Positions 27,983-36,894 of a stretch of 64,000 bases of DNA are shown piece by piece. The stretch's first letter is position 1; each line of letters opens with the position of its first letter. The notes beneath the pieces were generated by a model, which saw nothing but the letters and a program-made list of their open reading frames with translations, did no database searches and was not told where the DNA came from. The stretch spans positions 3,782,001 to 3,846,000 of the forward strand of contig NZ_CP108454.1 of assembly GCF_036240795.1 (NCBI RefSeq), read 5' to 3'. A program made the translations under genes and the position numbers. The DNA comes from Streptomyces sp. NBC_01268 (GTDB taxonomy: Bacteria > Actinomycetota > Actinomycetes > Streptomycetales > Streptomycetaceae).

Positions 27983-28975
27983 GTGAACATGAAGATCGCT
28001 TTCGTGGGGAAGGGCGGCAGCGGCAAGACCACGCTGTCCTCGCTCTTCATCCGACACCTCGCCGCCGCCGGGGCCCCGGTCGTCGCGGTGGACGCCGACA
28101 TCAACCAGCACCTCGGAGCGGCGCTCGGCCTCTCCGACGAGGAGGCCGCCGCGCTGCCCGCGATGGGCGCGCACCTGCCGCTGATCAAGGAGTACCTGCG
28201 GGGCTCCAATCCGCGGATCGCCTCCCCCGACACGATGATCAAGACGACTCCGCCCGGGGAGGGTTCCCGGCTGCTCCGGGTCCGCGAGGAGAACCCCGTC
28301 TACGAGGCCTGCGCCCGGTCCGTGACGCTCGACGACGGCGAGCTCCGGCTGATGGCGACGGGCCCGTTCGCGGAGTCGGACCTCGGGGTGGCCTGCTACC
28401 ACTCGAAGGTCGGCGCGGTGGAGCTGTGCCTGAACCACCTGGTGGACGGGGCCGACGAGTACGTGGTCGTCGACATGACCGCCGGCTCGGACTCGTTCGC
28501 CTCGGGCATGTTCACCCGCTTCGACATGACCTTCCTGGTCGCCGAGCCGACCCGCAAGGGCGTCTCCGTCTACCGCCAGTACAAGGAGTACGCGCGGGAC
28601 TTCGGCGTCACGCTGCGCGTGATCGGCAACAAGGTGCAGGGCGCGGACGACGTGGAGTTCCTGCGCGCCGAGGTCGGCGACGACCTGCTGGTGACGGTCG
28701 GCCACTCCGACTGGGTCCGCTCCATGGAGAAGGGACGCCCGGCCCGCTTCGAGCTCCTGGAGGCCACCAACCGCATGGCCCTCCAGGCCCTCCAGAACGC
28801 GGCGGACGACTCGTACGCCCAGCGCGACTGGGAGCGCTACACGCGCCAGATGGTCCACTTCCACCTGAAGAACGCGGAGAGCTGGGGCAACGCCAAGACC
28901 GGGGCCGACCTGGCGGCGCAGGTCGACCCCGGGTTCGTGTTGTCCGAAGGGATCAGTGCCGCGCAGCCGGCTTGA
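27983..28975 (+). CDS. CooC/MinD-like ATP-binding protein
   Basis: 330 aa from GTG 27983; an ATG at 27989 is an alternative. SIMIBI-class ATPase with a deviant Walker A motif, GKGGSGKTT (9-17), VDADINQHLG (switch region) and VDMTAGSDSFASG. It resembles CooC-type nickel-insertion or chaperone ATPases, but no metalloenzyme operon is nearby. Its 3' end overlaps the convergent lipoprotein gene by 23 bp. The partner or substrate cannot be deduced. Confidence 0.88.
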   Translation: MNMKIAFVGKGGSGKTTLSSLFIRHLAAAGAPVVAVDADINQHLGAALGLSDEEAAALPAMGAHLPLIKEYLRGSNPRIASPDTMIKTTPPGEGSRLLRVREENPVYEACARSVTLDDGELRLMATGPFAESDLGVACYHSKVGAVELCLNHLVDGADEYVVVDMTAGSDSFASGMFTRFDMTFLVAEPTRKGVSVYRQYKEYARDFGVTLRVIGNKVQGADDVEFLRAEVGDDLLVTVGHSDWVRSMEKGRPARFELLEATNRMALQALQNAADDSYAQRDWERYTRQMVHFHLKNAESWGNAKTGADLAAQVDPGFVLSEGISAAQPA

Positions 28976-30257
28976 CCGCCGCCGGGGCGCCCGCGGGGGC
29001 GGCCGGCTGGGGGGTCAGGAAGGCCTTCCAGCCGGCCGGCGGGGCCTCGCCGACCTTCAGGGTGCGCATCTTGGCGACGACGTCCGGGTCCTGGACGTCG
29101 AGCCAGTCGGCGAGCTGGCGGAAGGAGACGCACTTGACGTCCTTCTGCACGCAGACCGTGGCGATCGTGTCCTCGATGGCGCGCATGTACGTGCCGCCGT
29201 TCCAGGACTCGAAGTGGTTGCCGATGATGAGCGGCGCCCGGTTGCCCCGGTAGGAGCGCTCGAAGGCCTGCACCAGGCCGTCACGCATCTGGTTGCCCCA
29301 ATACTCGTGCTGGGACGGGTCGCCCTGCGTCGTACCGGACTGGTTGACGAGGAAGTTGTAGTCCATCGAGAGCGTCTGGAAGGCGCGGCCCGGCACCGGG
29401 ACGAGCTGCATCGACAGATCCCACAGGCCCACGTCCTTCTTGGGCCAGATCTGGTCGTTGACGCCGCTGGTGTCGTAACGGAAGCCCATCTGCGCCGCCG
29501 CCCGGACGAAGTTCTTGCGGCCCTCCAGGCAGGGGGTGCGGGCGCCGACGAGCTCCTTGTCGTAGTCGAACGGGAGCGGCTTCTCGCCCTTCAGTCCGGC
29601 GTTCGTCTTCCAGTTCTTGACGAAGGACTTGGCCTGGTTGATCTCGCTCTTCCACTCCTCGACCGACCAGGTGCCCACGCCCCCGTCCTTGCCGCAGAAG
29701 TGCCCGTTGAAGTGCGTGCCGACCTCGTTGCCCTCCTCCCAGGCGCCGCGCAGCTCGCGCACGGTGTCGCGGATGCCCTGGACGTCGTTGAAACCGATGT
29801 CGGAGCGGCCCGCGGAGTGCTGCGGCGGGTCGTACATCTCGCGCTTGGACTCCGGCAGCAGGTACACGCCGCTGAGGAAGTACGTCATCGCCGCGCCGTA
29901 CTGCTTGCCCACCTTGCGGAAGTGGGAGAAGAGCTTCTGGCTGTCCTCGCCCGCGCCGTCCCAGGAGAACACCACGAACTGCGGCGGAGCCTGACCCGGC
30001 TTCAGACGCTGCCAGACCGGCTGGTTCGGCTGGCGGCCGGTGAAGGCGGTGGAGCCGTCGCCGATCAGCCGCACCGCGCTCTGCGGGGCCGCGGCCGCCT
30101 CCTTCTTGGCGCCCGCACCGCTCTGCCCGTCCTGGTGGGCCGCGTCGCCGGAGCCCGAGCAGCCGGCGAGACCGGCGGTCAGGGCGACGGCGAGGGCGCC
30201 GACGGCGAGCGTCCTCCTGGGCGTACGGACAGGGTTTCTTCTCCCGGGGGCTGACAT
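28953..30257 (-). CDS. Secreted lipoprotein, polysaccharide-deacetylase-like fold
   Basis: 434 aa from ATG 30257 (MSAPGRRNPV) after GAGGTGGGCGG. Twin-Arg-containing signal region and lipobox LAGC (about 31-34). The mature part has FVVFSWDGAGEDSQKLFSHF (first acidic motif of NodB-type deacetylases) and EVGTHFNGHFCG (metal-binding His motif), in an arrangement typical of carbohydrate esterase 4-like proteins. Not all NodB catalytic residues are obvious, so activity on peptidoglycan or another glycan is inferred. Expected on the outer face of the membrane. Confidence 0.85.
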   Translation of the reverse strand: MSAPGRRNPVRTPRRTLAVGALAVALTAGLAGCSGSGDAAHQDGQSGAGAKKEAAAAPQSAVRLIGDGSTAFTGRQPNQPVWQRLKPGQAPPQFVVFSWDGAGEDSQKLFSHFRKVGKQYGAAMTYFLSGVYLLPESKREMYDPPQHSAGRSDIGFNDVQGIRDTVRELRGAWEEGNEVGTHFNGHFCGKDGGVGTWSVEEWKSEINQAKSFVKNWKTNAGLKGEKPLPFDYDKELVGARTPCLEGRKNFVRAAAQMGFRYDTSGVNDQIWPKKDVGLWDLSMQLVPVPGRAFQTLSMDYNFLVNQSGTTQGDPSQHEYWGNQMRDGLVQAFERSYRGNRAPLIIGNHFESWNGGTYMRAIEDTIATVCVQKDVKCVSFRQLADWLDVQDPDVVAKMRTLKVGEAPPAGWKAFLTPQPAAPAGAPAAVKPAARH

Positions 30258-30585
30258 CCGCCCACCTCTCCTCAGATCCTCGGATTTCCGTACAAGCGGC
30301 GTCAACGTCGCACCAGAGGGGCCGAGGGGCGTCAACGACAAGCGGCATGCCTACGTTCTGTCACTGGATCCAGTGATTCATTGCCCCATTTGCCCCGAAA
30401 ATAATGCCGGAGACTTTACTCTCCATTACCATCCATTTACCGAGCGTCATCCCTCGTTCAGTTCGATGTCCCCTTGCGTCCCCTGGTGTCCCCCGATGTC
30501 TGTTGATGTCCGTGGATGTCACTCGGTGTCCCGCCGCTGCACCCCGCACGAGCCGCGACCGCGCCGCCCCGGAGGAGACGGGAAC
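30258..30585 (+). promoter_or_regulatory. Upstream region of the SulP gene with TGTCC-type repeats
   Basis: No gene seen in this 328-bp divergent gap. Between about 30464 and 30534 the sequence is a run of degenerate direct repeats (GATGTCCCC, GTGTCCCCC, GATGTCTGTT, GATGTCCGTG, GATGTCACTC, GGTGTCC), spaced about 9-12 bp. The stretch before it, 30360-30440, is unusually AT-rich for this genome and probably contains the promoters. The ribosome-binding site GGAGGAGACGG is at 30571-30581. Confidence 0.5.
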
Positions 30586-33033
30586 ATGACCCTCTGCCCC
30601 CCTGCCCGAACGACCACGACGACCCGGCCCCGCGTCCAGCGGCCGCACGGACCGCCGGACGGACCGCCACGCCGATTCCGCGTCGCGGGCGCCGACCTCT
30701 CCGCCTCGATCGCCGTCTTCCTGATCGCCCTGCCGCTCTCCCTCGGCATCGCCCTCGCCACCGGAGCCCCGCTCCAGGCCGGGCTGGTGGCCGCCGCCGT
30801 CGGCGGCATCGTCGCCGGCCGCCTCGGCGGCTCACCGCTCCAGGTCAGCGGCCCCGCCGCCGGACTGACCGTGGTCACCGCCGAGCTGATCCAGCGCTAC
30901 GGCTGGCGCACCACCTGTGCCATCACCGTCCTCGCCGGACTCGCCCAACTCGGCCTCGCCGCCCTGCGGGTGGCCCGGTCCGCGCTCGCCGTCTCCCCCG
31001 CCATCGTGCACGGGATGCTCGCGGGCATCGGCGTCACCATCGCCCTCGCGCAGCTGCACATCGTGCTCGGCGGCACCCCCCAGAGCTCCACCGTGGACAA
31101 CGCCCTCGGCCTGCCCGCCCAGCTGGCGGACACGTCCGCCGCCGCGCTCGCCGTCAGCGGCCTCACCATCGCGCTGCTGCTGCTCTGGCCCCGCCTGCCC
31201 GGTCGTACGGGACGGATGCTGCGCAAGGTGCCCGCCGCGCTCGCCGCGGTGGCCGCCGCCACGACGCTCGCCGCGCTCACGGGGCTCGGCGTGCCCCGGG
31301 TGGACCTGCCGTCCTGGAGCAGCCACGCCCTGCCCGGACTGCCGGAGGGCCCGGTCCTGGGCATCGCGGCCGGGGTGCTCACCATCACGCTGGTCACCAG
31401 CGTGCAGTCGCTGCTGTCCGCGGTCGCCGTCGACAAGCTGGCGGCGAAGCGCGCCACCGGCACCGGCACCGCCGCCCCGCGCTCCCGGCTCGACCGCGAG
31501 CTCGCGGGCCAGGGCGCGGCGAACATGGTCTCGGGGGCGCTCGGCGGCCTGCCGGTCGCCGGGGTCGCGGTGCGCAGCGTGGCGAACGTGTCGGCGGGAG
31601 CGGTCAGCCGCAACTCCTCGATCCTGCACGGCCTGTGGATCGTGCTCGCCGCCCTGCTGCTCGTCCCCGTCCTGGACCTGATCCCGCTGCCGGCGCTGGC
31701 CGCGCTGGTGATGGTCGTCGGCGTCCAGATGGTCAGCATCACCCACATCCGCACGGTCACCCGTCATCGTGAAGTCCTGGTGTACGTGGTGACGCTGGCC
31801 GGCGTGGTGTTCGTCGGCATCCTGGAGGGCGTGGCCCTCGGCATCGCGGTGGCCGTCGCCGTCGCCATGCACCGCCTCGCCCGGACCCGGATCACCCGGG
31901 AGGAGCGGGACGGGCGGCACGTGGTCCGCATCCGGGGCCAGTTGACCTTCCTCGCCGTGCCGCGGCTGAGCCGGGCCCTGCACCAGATCCCGCCGGGCGC
32001 CGACGCGGTGGTGGAGCTGGACGGCTCGTTCATGGACCACGCCGCGTTCGAGACGCTGCACGACTGGCAGGCGACCCATCTCGCCCACGGCGGCACGGTG
32101 GAGACGACCGGCCCCGGTGGCGGGCGGATCGCCGAGCCCGCACCGGGGGAACGGTCCGCCGCCGGCCCCGGCGCCGAGGCGGCCGAAGGGCCGGCTGCCG
32201 GGAGCACCGCGGTCCGCTCCGGCTCGCACGCGGCGGGCGGCCACTCCTGCTGCCGCCCGTGGACACCCTGGCGCAACCACCAGTGCGGCGAGCAGCCGCC
32301 GGCGGACGAGACCGGCGGCACCACCGGGCAGCGGCTGGCCAGCGGCATCGGCGCGTTCCAGCGGAACACGGCCCCGCTGGTCCGTGACGAGCTGGCCCGG
32401 CTGGCCCGGGAGGGCCAGCGCCCCTCGCAGCTCTTCCTGACCTGCGCCGACTCCCGCCTGGTCACCAGCATGATCACTTCCAGTGGCCCGGGCGACCTGT
32501 TCACCGTGCGCAACGTGGGCAACCTGGTGCCGCTGCCGGGCGAGGAGAGCGGCGACGACTCCGTGGCGGCGGCGATCGAGTACGCGGTGGAGGTGCTGCG
32601 GGTCGAGTCGATCACGGTCTGCGGGCACTCCGGCTGCGGCGCGATGCAGGCCCTGCTGAACAGCCGTGCGGACGACCCGCCGAGCCCGCTGCGCCGCTGG
32701 CTGCGGCACGGCCTGCCGAGTCTGGAGCGGATGGCGAGCCGCCGTCACGTCTGGGCGCGGATCTCGGGACGGCTGCCGGCCGACGCGGTCGAGCAGCTGT
32801 GCCTGACCAACGTGGTCCAGCAGTTGGAACACCTGCGGGCGTACGAGCCGGTCGCGCGGCGGATCGCCGACGGGACGCTGACCCTGCACGGGATGTACTT
32901 CCATGTGGGCGAGGCCCAGGCGTATCTGCTGGCCGGCACGGACGAGGTGCACAGCTACGACGACGTGTTCAACCAGGTCCCGCCGGGGGCCGCTTCGCAG
33001 GCGCTTCCCCTGGAGGCCGCCCGCACGTCCTGA
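30586..33033 (+). CDS. SulP anion transporter fused to beta-carbonic anhydrase
   Basis: 815 aa from ATG 30586, well placed after GGAGGAGACGG. Residues about 25-430 form a SulP/SLC26 permease (10 or more helices), followed by a STAS domain (about 445-530) and a Gly/Ala/Cys-containing linker. A complete beta-carbonic anhydrase (about 575-810) has the zinc ligands in TCADSR and HSGCGAMQ. The arrangement suggests coupled bicarbonate uptake and CO2/bicarbonate interconversion at the membrane. Such fusions are known in other bacteria. Monocistronic, ending at a strong terminator. Confidence 0.93.
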   Translation: MTLCPPARTTTTTRPRVQRPHGPPDGPPRRFRVAGADLSASIAVFLIALPLSLGIALATGAPLQAGLVAAAVGGIVAGRLGGSPLQVSGPAAGLTVVTAELIQRYGWRTTCAITVLAGLAQLGLAALRVARSALAVSPAIVHGMLAGIGVTIALAQLHIVLGGTPQSSTVDNALGLPAQLADTSAAALAVSGLTIALLLLWPRLPGRTGRMLRKVPAALAAVAAATTLAALTGLGVPRVDLPSWSSHALPGLPEGPVLGIAAGVLTITLVTSVQSLLSAVAVDKLAAKRATGTGTAAPRSRLDRELAGQGAANMVSGALGGLPVAGVAVRSVANVSAGAVSRNSSILHGLWIVLAALLLVPVLDLIPLPALAALVMVVGVQMVSITHIRTVTRHREVLVYVVTLAGVVFVGILEGVALGIAVAVAVAMHRLARTRITREERDGRHVVRIRGQLTFLAVPRLSRALHQIPPGADAVVELDGSFMDHAAFETLHDWQATHLAHGGTVETTGPGGGRIAEPAPGERSAAGPGAEAAEGPAAGSTAVRSGSHAAGGHSCCRPWTPWRNHQCGEQPPADETGGTTGQRLASGIGAFQRNTAPLVRDELARLAREGQRPSQLFLTCADSRLVTSMITSSGPGDLFTVRNVGNLVPLPGEESGDDSVAAAIEYAVEVLRVESITVCGHSGCGAMQALLNSRADDPPSPLRRWLRHGLPSLERMASRRHVWARISGRLPADAVEQLCLTNVVQQLEHLRAYEPVARRIADGTLTLHGMYFHVGEAQAYLLAGTDEVHSYDDVFNQVPPGAASQALPLEAARTS

Positions 33034-33063
33034 ACCATCCGTTCCGTTCCTGCGTGAAAGTGT

Positions 33064-33102
33064 GTGGCCCCCGTTCCCCTCCGCTCGGGGAACGGGGGCC
33101 AC
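33064..33102 (+). terminator. Terminator of the SulP-carbonic anhydrase gene
   Basis: Perfect 16-bp inverted repeat (33064-33079 / 33087-33102) with a 7-nt loop, 31 bp past the stop. Confidence 0.8.
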
Positions 33103-33118
33103 CTCCGCGTGGCGCCTC

Positions 33119-33134
33119 ACAGGTCTAAACCAAT
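33119..33134. promoter_or_regulatory. Candidate DasR (dre-like) operator upstream of acsA
   Basis: ACAGGTCTAAACCAAT matches the DasR dre consensus ACTGGTCTAGACCACT, as I recall it, at 13 of 16 positions. The inner dyad is GGTCTAAACC. It lies 94 bp before the acsA GTG, just beyond the upstream terminator, so it falls in the acsA promoter region. A 7-bp stem (CGGATGC/GCATCCG, 33139-33165) follows. Confidence 0.5.
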
Positions 33135-33227
33135 TACCCGGATGCTCTTGTCACCCGGGCATCCGCCTGATGAGCTATGACACGGGACACACAGGCACAT
33201 AGGGACGCCCTGGGAAAGGGAGATGTC

Positions 33228-35183
33228 GTGAGCAACGAATCCTTGGCCAATCTGCTCAAGGAAGAGCGCCGCTTCGCGCCGCCGGCCGCACTGGCCGCGG
33301 ACGCCAACGTGACGGCGGAGGCCTACGAGCAGGCCAAGGCGGACAGGCTGGGTTTCTGGGCCGAGCAGGCCAAGCGGCTCTCCTGGGCCACCGAGCCGAC
33401 CGAGACCCTCGACTGGTCGAACCCTCCGTTCGCCAAGTGGTTCGCCGACGGCGAGCTCAACGTCGCGTACAACTGCGTCGACCGCCACGTGGAGGCCGGC
33501 AACGGCGACCGCGTCGCCATCCACTTCGAGGGTGAGCCCGGCGACAGCCGGTCCATCACCTACGCCGAGCTCAAGGACGAGGTCTCCCGGGCCGCGAACG
33601 CGCTGACCGAGCTGGGCGTCCGCAAGGGCGACCGGGTCGCGGTCTACCTGCCGATGATCCCCGAGGCGGCCGTCACCATGCTGGCCTGCGCCCGCATCGG
33701 CGCCGCCCACTCGGTCGTCTTCGGCGGCTTCTCGGCCGACGCCGTCGCCTCCCGCATCCAGGACGCCGACGCCAAGCTGGTCGTCACCGCCGACGGCGGC
33801 TACCGCCGCGGCAAGCCCTCCGCGCTCAAGCCGGCGATCGACGAGGCCGTGGCCCGCTGCCCGCAGGTCGAGCACGTCCTCGTGGTCCGCCGCACCGGCC
33901 AGGAGACCGACTTCACCGAGGGCCGGGACGTCTGGTGGGACGACATCGTCGCCCGCCAGTCCGCCGAGCACACCCCGGAGGCCTTCGAGGCGGAGCACCC
34001 GCTCTTCATCCTCTACACCTCCGGCACGACCGGTAAGCCGAAGGGCATCCTGCACACCTCCGGCGGCTACCTCACCCAGGCCGCGTACACCCACCACGCC
34101 GTCTTCGACCTCAAGCCGGAGACCGACGTCTACTGGTGCACGGCCGACATCGGCTGGGTCACCGGCCACTCGTACATCGTGTACGGACCGCTGGCCAACG
34201 GCGCCACCCAGGTCATGTACGAGGGCACCCCGGACACCCCGCACCAGGGGCGCCTGTGGGAGATCATCCAGAAGTACAAGGTCAGCATCTTCTACACGGC
34301 GCCGACCGCGATCCGGATGTTCATGAAGTGGGGCGACGACATCCCCGCCAAGTACGACCTGTCGTCGCTGCGCGTCCTCGGGTCCGTCGGCGAGCCGATC
34401 AACCCCGAGGCCTGGATGTGGTACCGGAAGCACATCGGTGCCGACAACTGCCCGATCGTGGACACCTGGTGGCAGACCGAGACCGGCGCGATGATGATCG
34501 CGCCGCTGCCCGGTGTCACGGAGACCAAGCCCGGCTCCGCCCAGCGCGCGCTGCCCGGCATCTCCGCCACCGTCGTCGACGACGAGGCGAACGAGGTTCC
34601 GAACGGGGGCGGCGGCTACCTGGTCCTCACCGAGCCGTGGCCGTCGATGCTCCGCACCATCTGGGGCGACGACCAGCGGTTCATCGACACCTACTGGTCC
34701 CGTTTCGAGGGCAGGTACTTCGCGGGCGACGGCGCGAAGAAGGACGAGGACGGCGACATCTGGCTGCTCGGCCGGGTCGACGACGTCATGCTCGTGTCGG
34801 GCCACAACATCTCCACCACCGAGGTCGAGTCCGCGCTGGTCTCCCACCCGGCGGTCGCCGAGGCCGCCGTGGTCGGCGCGGCCGACGAGACGACCGGCCA
34901 GGCCATCGTCGCCTTCGTGATCCTGCGCGGCACCGCCAACGAGGACGAGGCCCTCGTCGCCGACCTGCGCAACCACGTCGGCAAGACCCTCGGCCCGATC
35001 GCCAAGCCCAAGCGCGTCCTGCCGGTGGCCGAGCTGCCGAAGACCCGCTCGGGCAAGATCATGCGCCGACTGCTGCGGGACGTCGCCGAGAACCGTGAGC
35101 TGGGCGACGTCACCACCCTGACGGACTCCTCGGTCATGGACCTCATCCAGACCAAGCTGCCGGCCTCCTCCAGCGAGGACTGA
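33228..35183 (+). CDS. acsA: Acetyl-CoA synthetase
   Basis: Converts acetate, ATP and CoA to acetyl-CoA through acetyl-AMP. 651 aa from GTG 33228 (VSNESLANLLKEE) after GGGAAAGGGAG; the open reading continues upstream without domain support. ANL-family motifs: YTSGTTGKPKG near 260, DTWWQTETGAMM near 415 and PKTRSGKIMRR near 605-615. The lysine of the last motif is the site usually inactivated by acetylation. Full family length. It is transcribed alone between two terminators. Confidence 0.97.
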   Translation: MSNESLANLLKEERRFAPPAALAADANVTAEAYEQAKADRLGFWAEQAKRLSWATEPTETLDWSNPPFAKWFADGELNVAYNCVDRHVEAGNGDRVAIHFEGEPGDSRSITYAELKDEVSRAANALTELGVRKGDRVAVYLPMIPEAAVTMLACARIGAAHSVVFGGFSADAVASRIQDADAKLVVTADGGYRRGKPSALKPAIDEAVARCPQVEHVLVVRRTGQETDFTEGRDVWWDDIVARQSAEHTPEAFEAEHPLFILYTSGTTGKPKGILHTSGGYLTQAAYTHHAVFDLKPETDVYWCTADIGWVTGHSYIVYGPLANGATQVMYEGTPDTPHQGRLWEIIQKYKVSIFYTAPTAIRMFMKWGDDIPAKYDLSSLRVLGSVGEPINPEAWMWYRKHIGADNCPIVDTWWQTETGAMMIAPLPGVTETKPGSAQRALPGISATVVDDEANEVPNGGGGYLVLTEPWPSMLRTIWGDDQRFIDTYWSRFEGRYFAGDGAKKDEDGDIWLLGRVDDVMLVSGHNISTTEVESALVSHPAVAEAAVVGAADETTGQAIVAFVILRGTANEDEALVADLRNHVGKTLGPIAKPKRVLPVAELPKTRSGKIMRRLLRDVAENRELGDVTTLTDSSVMDLIQTKLPASSSED

Positions 35184-35202
35184 GCCCCGGTACCCGTCCG
35201 AA

Positions 35203-35237
35203 GGCGCCCGCCCCGCACCCTGCGGGGCGGGCGCCTC
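35203..35237 (+). terminator. Terminator of acsA
   Basis: Perfect 16-bp inverted repeat (35203-35218 / 35222-35237) around CCC, 20 bp past the acsA stop. Confidence 0.8.
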
Positions 35238-35242
35238 CGCGT

Positions 35243-35274
35243 TGTCCACAGGCCCGGAGAACGGTTGTCCACAG
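35243..35274. promoter_or_regulatory. Two perfect Streptomyces DnaA boxes
   Basis: TTGTCCACA occurs at 35243-35251 and again at 35266-35274 in the same orientation, 23 bp apart, in the acsA-nhaA gap. TTGTCCACA is the preferred DnaA box of Streptomyces. Confidence 0.65.
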
Positions 35275-35362
35275 ATCCCGGCGCACACATGCTCGCATCC
35301 GGATATGCACCTAAAGTGAAGATCGCCGGACACCACCGCGCGTCGTTAGGTAAAGTAAGGAA

Positions 35363-35377
35363 CGCGTCAGTGACGCG
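35363..35377. promoter_or_regulatory. 15-bp palindrome upstream of nhaA
   Basis: CGCGTCAGTGACGCG is a perfect dyad 75 bp before the nhaA start. It sits in a locally AT-richer segment (GGTAAAGTAAGGAA precedes it), so it is a candidate operator. The regulator is unknown. Confidence 0.4.
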
Positions 35378-35452
35378 ACAAGAACACCTAGGTGCGCCGG
35401 GAAGTCTGGTCGGCATGTGCTTCGCCCTGCCCACCGACCGGAGGTTCTCACC

Positions 35453-36856
35453 GTGTCCGCGCCCGAGCCCACCCCCACCGACCGCAAGTTCCTCGGCCGG
35501 CTGTCACTCCCCGAGCGCCGATACATCGCCGACGCACTGCGCACCGAGACCGTCGGTGGCGTGCTGTTGCTGCTCGCCGCCATCGCCGCACTCATCTGGG
35601 CCAACACGCCGCTGAAGGAGAGCTACGCGACGATCCGGGACTTCCACATAGGCCCGGCCGCCCTCGGGCTCGACCTGTCGATCCAGCACTGGGCCGCCGA
35701 CGGCCTGCTCGCGATCTTCTTCTTCGTCGCCGGCATCGAGCTCAAGCGCGAGCTCGTCGCGGGCGAACTGCGCGACCCCAAGGCCGCTGCCCTCCCCGTG
35801 ATCGCCGCCGTCTGCGGCATGGCCGTGCCCGCCCTGGTCTACACGCTGGTCAACGTGACCGGCGACGGCTCCCTCGACGGCTGGGCGGTGCCCACCGCCA
35901 CGGACATCGCCTTCGCGCTCGCCGTCCTCGCCGTCATCGGCACCTCGCTGCCCTCGGCCCTGCGCGCCTTCCTGCTCACCCTGGCCGTCGTCGACGACCT
36001 GTTCGCCATCCTGATCATCGCGGTCTTCTTCACCAGCGACCTGAACTTCGCCGCGCTCGGCGGCGCCTTCGCCGGGCTCGTCGTCTTCTGGCTGCTGCTG
36101 CGCAAGCGCGTCCGCGGCTGGTACGTGTACGTCCCGCTCGCCCTGGTCATCTGGGGCCTGATGTACAACAGCGGCGTCCACGCCACCATCGCCGGTGTCG
36201 CCATGGGCCTGATGCTGCGCTGCACCACCGAGGAGGGCGAGGAGCACTCCCCCGGCGAGCACATCGAGCACCTGGTCCGGCCGATCTCCGCCGGTCTCGC
36301 CGTGCCGCTGTTCGCACTGTTCTCGGCCGGTGTCACGGTCTCCGGCGGAGCCCTCCGCGACGTCTTCACCCAGCCCGTCACCCTCGGCGTGGTGCTCGGC
36401 CTCGTCGTCGGCAAGGCCCTCGGCATCTTCGGCGGCACCTGGCTCGCCGCCCGCTTCACCAAGGCCTCGCTCAACCCCGACCTGGCCTGGCCGGACGTCT
36501 TCGCCGTCGCCTCCCTCGCCGGTATCGGTTTCACCGTGTCGCTGCTCATCGGCGAGCTGGCCTTCGTCGACGACCCCGTGCTGATGGAGGAGGTGAAGGC
36601 CTCCGTCCTGGTCGGCTCCCTGATCGCCGCGGTCCTCGCCTCCGTGCTGCTGAAGCTGAGGGTCCGCAAGTACCGGGCGCTGATCGACGAAGAGGAGCGC
36701 GACGAGGACCACGACGGGATCCCCGACGTGTACGAGGAGGACAACCCCGAGTTTCATCTGCGGATGGCGGAGATCTACGAGAAGAAGGCCGCCGAACACC
36801 GACAGCGCGCCCAAGTGGCGGGGGCATCGCGCGACGAGGCCGACCGTCCGGCATGA
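35453..36856 (+). CDS. nhaA: Na+/H+ antiporter NhaA
   Basis: 467 aa from GTG 35453 after GGAGGTTCTCACC. Electrogenic sodium/proton antiporter with about 11-12 helices. It has the helix IV motif TATDIAFAL and the paired aspartates of helix V in LAVVDDLFAILIIA, which are essential for ion binding. It is somewhat longer than E. coli NhaA because of a hydrophilic C-terminal tail (about 410-467) containing DEDHDGIPDVYEEDNPE, which resembles a calcium-binding loop. It probably leads a short operon with the membrane protein and hydrolase genes downstream (39-bp gap). Confidence 0.95.
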   Translation: MSAPEPTPTDRKFLGRLSLPERRYIADALRTETVGGVLLLLAAIAALIWANTPLKESYATIRDFHIGPAALGLDLSIQHWAADGLLAIFFFVAGIELKRELVAGELRDPKAAALPVIAAVCGMAVPALVYTLVNVTGDGSLDGWAVPTATDIAFALAVLAVIGTSLPSALRAFLLTLAVVDDLFAILIIAVFFTSDLNFAALGGAFAGLVVFWLLLRKRVRGWYVYVPLALVIWGLMYNSGVHATIAGVAMGLMLRCTTEEGEEHSPGEHIEHLVRPISAGLAVPLFALFSAGVTVSGGALRDVFTQPVTLGVVLGLVVGKALGIFGGTWLAARFTKASLNPDLAWPDVFAVASLAGIGFTVSLLIGELAFVDDPVLMEEVKASVLVGSLIAAVLASVLLKLRVRKYRALIDEEERDEDHDGIPDVYEEDNPEFHLRMAEIYEKKAAEHRQRAQVAGASRDEADRPA

Positions 36857-36894
36857 TCTGAGGTCGGACCGTTACAGGAGAAGAGGGAGCAGCG

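Noticed and set aside
33122..33180. Possible tRNA remnant upstream of acsA
   Set aside because: Some text resembles a reversed D-arm, but no acceptor or T-arm pairing can be made; better explained as operator plus hairpin.
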